Source: Streptomyces sp. SCL15-4
Lineage (GTDB): Bacteria; Actinomycetota; Actinomycetes; Streptomycetales; Streptomycetaceae
Length of the DNA stretch: 64,000 nt
Direction: 5' to 3'
NCBI RefSeq assembly: GCF_033366695.1
Contig: NZ_JAOBTQ010000001.1
Span: 372,001-436,000, forward strand
Shown here: in pieces, positions 60,815-64,000 of the stretch
Numbering within the stretch: the first letter of the stretch is position 1
Layout: every line of letters starts with the position of its first letter
Translations under genes and position numbers: made by a program
The notes under the pieces: generated by a model
Databases searched by the model: none
What the model saw: only the letters and a program-made list of their open reading frames with translations
What the model was told of the DNA's origin: nothing

Positions 60815-61240
60815 ATGGAAACCCATGTCCTGGTGGTGCACACCCGGCCGAGACCCGGCGCCGAGGCCGAGTACCACCGCTGGTACGACGACTTCCACCT
60901 CGACGAGGTGCTCCGGGTCCCGGGCTTCGTCTCCGCGCGGCGGCTCCAGCTGCTGCCGCGCGACGCGGGCGACGACCTCTTCGAAGGCTCCCCGGCCCGG
61001 CCCGGCAGCCACCTCGCCCTGTTCACGGTGGAGACCGACGACATCGACGCCACCATCGCCGCGTTCCAGCGGGCGCGGACATCGATGCGGGTCCCCGACT
61101 GCCTCGACCCGGACAGCGTGACCCTGAGCTGGTGGCGCTCCCTGGGCCACCGCACCACGGCCCGCTCCGCCGCCGCCCCCGGCCGCACCGGCACGGCTTC
61201 CACTCCGACGTCGTCCCACAGGAAGGCCCCGTCACCATGA
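60815..61240 (+). CDS. EthD-like small protein
   Basis: The 141-residue protein shows the ferredoxin-like dimeric alpha-beta-barrel of EthD/DUF4286-type proteins: [43 protein letters not shown], then [37 protein letters not shown], with its paired His, is the family hallmark. Such proteins assist oxidation or cyclisation. Its stop overlaps the start of the nucleotidyltransferase gene (ATGA). Confidence 0.75.
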   Translation: METHVLVVHTRPRPGAEAEYHRWYDDFHLDEVLRVPGFVSARRLQLLPRDAGDDLFEGSPARPGSHLALFTVETDDIDATIAAFQRARTSMRVPDCLDPDSVTLSWWRSLGHRTTARSAAAPGRTGTASTPTSSHRKAPSP

Positions 61241-62406
61241 ACGTACGGCCGGAACCGATGACCACGCCGGCGCCGCACGCCCCCCGGGACACGGAAGGGG
61301 TGCGCGCGGTCCTGTTGGCCGGCGGCGAGGGACGGCGCCTGGGCCCCCTGGGCCGGGGCCGGCTGAAACCCCTGGTGCCGTACGGCGGCACCGCCCGGCT
61401 GATCGACTTCAGCCTCGCCAACGCCCGCCGCTCCGGCTTCCGCGACGTGCTGCTGCTCTCCCAGTACGAGGAACGCCGGCTCATGGACCACCTGCACACC
61501 GGCTGGAACCGCGAGCCCGGCTTCCGCGTGCACTTCGGGCCCTACGACCAGGCGTACCGCAGCTCGCCCGGCGCGCCGCCCCCCGTGCTGCCGCAGCGCA
61601 CCCGGCCGCCGGAACGGGGCACGGCCGACGCCCTGATCAGCAAGGCGGACCACGTCTTCGAAGGCGACCCGTCCGAGATCCTGGTGCTGCACGCCGACCA
61701 CGTCTACCGCTTCGACTACGGCGACATGATCCGCCGGCACCGCGCCTCCGGGGCCGCGCTCACCGTGTCGTACCAGCGCGTCGAACGGCGCTACGTCCAC
61801 CTCTTCGGCATGGTCGAGTTCGACGCCCACGGAGACCTGACCCGATTCGTGGAGAAACCCGCGGATCCCACCAGCGACCTGGTGTTCGCCGCGTTCTGCG
61901 TCTTCGACGCCGCGCTCCTGCGCCGGTACCTGGTCCGGCTCCAGCACACCGACTGGCAGCACGACATCAGCCGCGACGTCATCCCGGCGATGCTGGCCGC
62001 CGGCGAGCGCGTCCGCGGCTACGCCGTCGAGAGCCACTGGGAGGACATCGGCACCGTCGACCGCTACCACCGGTCCCACCGGGGACTGCTGCGCCGGCCC
62101 CCCACCATGCCCCTGACCGACCTGCCGCTGACCGTGCGCCCCGAGCTGACCCCCCGGTTCGTCGAGGAAGACGCGGGCGTCCGCTCCAGCATCGTCCGCG
62201 ACGACCTCGTCAACCACGGTCTCCTCGACCACTGCGTCGCCTACCCCGGCGTGCGCGTCGGCGCCGGCGCGACCGTACGGGACTCCGTGCTGCTGCCGGG
62301 AGCCCGCATACCCGACGGAGCCCGCCTGGAGTCGGTCATCGTGCTGGAGGACGGCACCGTGCAGCACTGCGACCGCGAGCCGTCCGCCGCCGGGACGGTG
62401 TCGTGA
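61237..62406 (+). CDS. GlgC-like nucleotidyltransferase (pseudosugar activation)
   Basis: The 389-residue protein is a glucose-1-phosphate adenylyltransferase homologue: [27 protein letters not shown] (the signature with a Gly insertion), [56 protein letters not shown], and a C-terminal left-handed-helix segment ([41 protein letters not shown]). ValB and AcbR of valienol pathways are recalled as GlgC-like. It would activate a C7-cyclitol phosphate as a nucleotide. ATGA and GTGA overlaps link it to both neighbours. Confidence 0.82.
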   Translation: MNVRPEPMTTPAPHAPRDTEGVRAVLLAGGEGRRLGPLGRGRLKPLVPYGGTARLIDFSLANARRSGFRDVLLLSQYEERRLMDHLHTGWNREPGFRVHFGPYDQAYRSSPGAPPPVLPQRTRPPERGTADALISKADHVFEGDPSEILVLHADHVYRFDYGDMIRRHRASGAALTVSYQRVERRYVHLFGMVEFDAHGDLTRFVEKPADPTSDLVFAAFCVFDAALLRRYLVRLQHTDWQHDISRDVIPAMLAAGERVRGYAVESHWEDIGTVDRYHRSHRGLLRRPPTMPLTDLPLTVRPELTPRFVEEDAGVRSSIVRDDLVNHGLLDHCVAYPGVRVGAGATVRDSVLLPGARIPDGARLESVIVLEDGTVQHCDREPSAAGTVS

Positions 62407-63464
62407 GCGCCGCCGCCGGGGCCGCGTCCGGCCCGCGCCGTCACGTCGTGGCCGATCTGGGCGGCACCACCCTGCGCATCGGCCGGATCGCGGCCGACGG
62501 CGGCATCGAGGCGGTGCGCCGGGTCATCACCGACGGCATCGGCCGCCACGGCCCAGGACCCGCCCGCACCTTGCAGCGCCGGGTGCTGGACCAGCTCGTC
62601 CGGCAGCTGGAGGAGTACCTCGACTCGCCCGACGGCCACGGAGCGAGCGCGGTGGGCCTCTCCTTCGCCGGACCTCTGGCCAAGGACGGCGTCGTCCGCG
62701 CGGCCCCCACGCTCTGGGGCGCCGAGGCCGATCCTGTGCACGTCGGCGACCTTCTCTCGGCGAGGCTCGGCCTGCCGGTGCTGGTCGCCAACGACATCAC
62801 CGCCGCGGCCTGGCGCTACGCCGAGACGGAGGCGCAGCCCTTCTGCCTCATCACGATCAGTTCCGGCATCGGCAGCAAGGTCTTCCGGCACGGCGAGGTC
62901 CTCGTCGACGACCAGGGCCACGGCGGCGAACTGGGGCACTGGCGGGTCGATCCGAGCGAGGACGCGACGCCCTGCGACTGCGGCGGCCGGGGCCACCTCG
63001 GCGCCGTCGCCTCCGGCCGCGGCATCCTGCGGGCGGCCCGCGCGGCCGCCGCGGCCGATCCGCCGGCCTTCGCCCGCTCGGCGCTCGCCGCTCCCGCCGG
63101 GCACCGTCCGGAAGGCATCACCAACGAGGCACTGGCCCGGGCCGTCCGCGCCGGCGACCCCTTCGCGACCCGGACCCTGCGCGGTTCACTGCGCCCGCTC
63201 GCCTCGGCCGTCAACTGCCTGTTCACGGCCATCGGCATCCGGCGGTACCTGTTCATCGGCGGCTTCGCCGTCGCCGTGGGCGAGCGGTTCGTCTCCCTGC
63301 TGGGCGACGAACTGGTCCGCCTCGGCTGCTTCGGCCTGGACGGCGCCGAGACCCGCGCCATGCTCGCGCTCGGCGCCGCCGACGACGACCACTGCCTGAT
63401 CGGCATGGGCCGCATGCTCCAGCGGTCCCCGCACCCCATCCCCGTCCTGGAGGACAGCGTATGA
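62403..63464 (+). CDS. ROK family kinase (cyclitol kinase candidate)
   Basis: The 353-residue protein has the ROK kinase pattern: [17 protein letters not shown] for phosphate binding, VGLSFAGPL, the catalytic Asp in [13 protein letters not shown], then [17 protein letters not shown]. The zinc motif is altered: [15 protein letters not shown] has only two Cys where the usual four-ligand set is expected. ValC of validamycin is recalled as a ROK-type C7-cyclitol kinase. It probably makes the phosphate used by the nucleotidyltransferase, with which it overlaps (GTGA). Confidence 0.82.
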   Translation: MSAAAGAASGPRRHVVADLGGTTLRIGRIAADGGIEAVRRVITDGIGRHGPGPARTLQRRVLDQLVRQLEEYLDSPDGHGASAVGLSFAGPLAKDGVVRAAPTLWGAEADPVHVGDLLSARLGLPVLVANDITAAAWRYAETEAQPFCLITISSGIGSKVFRHGEVLVDDQGHGGELGHWRVDPSEDATPCDCGGRGHLGAVASGRGILRAARAAAAADPPAFARSALAAPAGHRPEGITNEALARAVRAGDPFATRTLRGSLRPLASAVNCLFTAIGIRRYLFIGGFAVAVGERFVSLLGDELVRLGCFGLDGAETRAMLALGAADDDHCLIGMGRMLQRSPHPIPVLEDSV

Positions 63465-64000
63465 GCACCCTGGTCATAGGCAGCGGATTCGTCGGACGGG
63501 CCGTCGCCGCGCACCTGCTGCGCTCCGGTGAGAAGGCCGTGGTGGCGTCGCGGACACCACCGCCCGCCGACCCCGGGCACCCCGCGCCCTGGTCGGCCCT
63601 CGACGTCACCGACCCGACGGCGGTCCGGCGGGTCCTCGACGCCACGGACGCCGAGCGGATCGTCCTCGTCCACGGACCGTCCGACGTCACCTGGTGCGAG
63701 GAACACCCCGAAGAGGCCCTGCGCGGCCACGCCGGGGCGGCACGCGTGGTGGCCGAGGCGGCCGGCGACAGGCGGATCGTGCTGATCTCCACCGACAACG
63801 TCTTCGACGGCACCGCCCGGGCCCCCGACGAGACCGCCCCGACCCGCCCCGCCAACGCCTACGGCAGGGCCAAGCTCGCCGCCGAACGGATCCTCGCCGA
63901 GCGGGCTGCGACGACGGTGCTGCGGGTGAGCCTGATCTACGGCTGGGAACCCGCCACCGCCCCGAAGTGGCTCAACTACTTCTCGTCCTGCGTGCACCGG
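63461..64000 (+). CDS. RmlD-like NAD-dependent reductase/epimerase, 5' part
   Basis: The frame runs off the right edge; 180 codons are visible. It has LVIGSGFVGRAVAAHLL as the NAD(P)-binding start, then VLISTDNVFDGTARAPDETAPTRPANAYGRAKLAAERIL with the Tyr and Lys of the YxxxK pair, and VLRVSLIYGWE. This fits dTDP-4-dehydrorhamnose reductase-like enzymes. It overlaps the ROK gene (ATGA), so it belongs to cluster B. Its substrate is likely a keto-sugar or keto-cyclitol. Confidence 0.82.
   Translation, partial: MSTLVIGSGFVGRAVAAHLLRSGEKAVVASRTPPPADPGHPAPWSALDVTDPTAVRRVLDATDAERIVLVHGPSDVTWCEEHPEEALRGHAGAARVVAEAAGDRRIVLISTDNVFDGTARAPDETAPTRPANAYGRAKLAAERILAERAATTVLRVSLIYGWEPATAPKWLNYFSSCVHR

Noticed and set aside
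1..64000. CRISPR arrays, rRNA and tRNA genes
   Set aside because: No regular direct repeats with spacers and no tRNA-like cloverleaf or rRNA sequence was recognised.

Overview
The window is high-GC DNA with strong third-position GC bias, GTG and TTG starts, AAGGAGG-type ribosome binding sites, (PT)n secreted-enzyme linkers and the gene families of Streptomyces or a close relative (inferred from gene content; no rRNA or tRNA gene was seen). It reads as a chromosomal accessory region: two biosynthetic gene clusters, several decayed genes and many small regulator-plus-target units.

1-15.6 kb: housekeeping and stress genes (truncated beta-carbonic anhydrase, HdeD-like and DUF1622 membrane proteins, secreted tripeptidyl-aminopeptidase-like hydrolase, PPK2 polyphosphate kinase, PhoD phosphatase, nitroreductase), a decayed NADPH/F420-type reductase beside a TetR regulator with two matching operators, and a hydrolase divergent from an XRE regulator. 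15.9-22 kb: a redox island on the minus strand (SRPBCC, two aldo/keto reductases, LLM flavin oxidoreductase, GlcG/HbpS-like protein, MFS pump) divergent from a marR gene. Three related palindromes suggest one MarR regulon.

22.5-35.1 kb (cluster A, minus strand): an MFS exporter and a DinB-like protein lead into a run of genes whose start and stop codons overlap: FrhB-like iron-sulfur flavoprotein, AroA (EPSP synthase) paralogue, SDR, creatininase-family protein, class III aminotransferase, PhzF-like protein, FemAB/GNAT-like protein, ATP-grasp ligase and a solute-binding protein with no signal peptide. A 52-codon peptide gene follows. I do not recognise this combination. I read it as an uncharacterised pathway that builds an unusual amino acid, possibly shikimate-derived, and joins it to an amino acid or a gene-encoded peptide.

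35.1-48 kb: a decayed amidohydrolase, a DUF4232 lipoprotein, an HTH-NB-ARC-TPR regulator below a perfect 15-bp inverted repeat, a PadR/SnoaL divergent pair with a double operator, a DUF1203 gene, a secreted pectate lyase under a LacI-type palindrome, a class V aminotransferase and an MFS/Rrf2 pair.

48.3 kb to the right edge (cluster B, plus strand, running off the window): a C7-cyclitol pathway. It has a sugar-phosphate cyclase of the 2-epi-5-epi-valiolone synthase type, a cupin-VOC fusion, HAD phosphatase, SDR, GlgC-like nucleotidyltransferase, ROK kinase and RmlD-like reductase. Glycosyltransferases include a TreT-like GT4, a GT2-like enzyme and a GT5-like enzyme fused to a NUDIX domain; two MFS exporters are also present. 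The parts match the logic of validamycin and acarbose assembly (cyclise, epimerise, phosphorylate, activate as a nucleotide, couple), but the fusions and gene order suggest a different product. No aminotransferase of this cluster lies inside the window.
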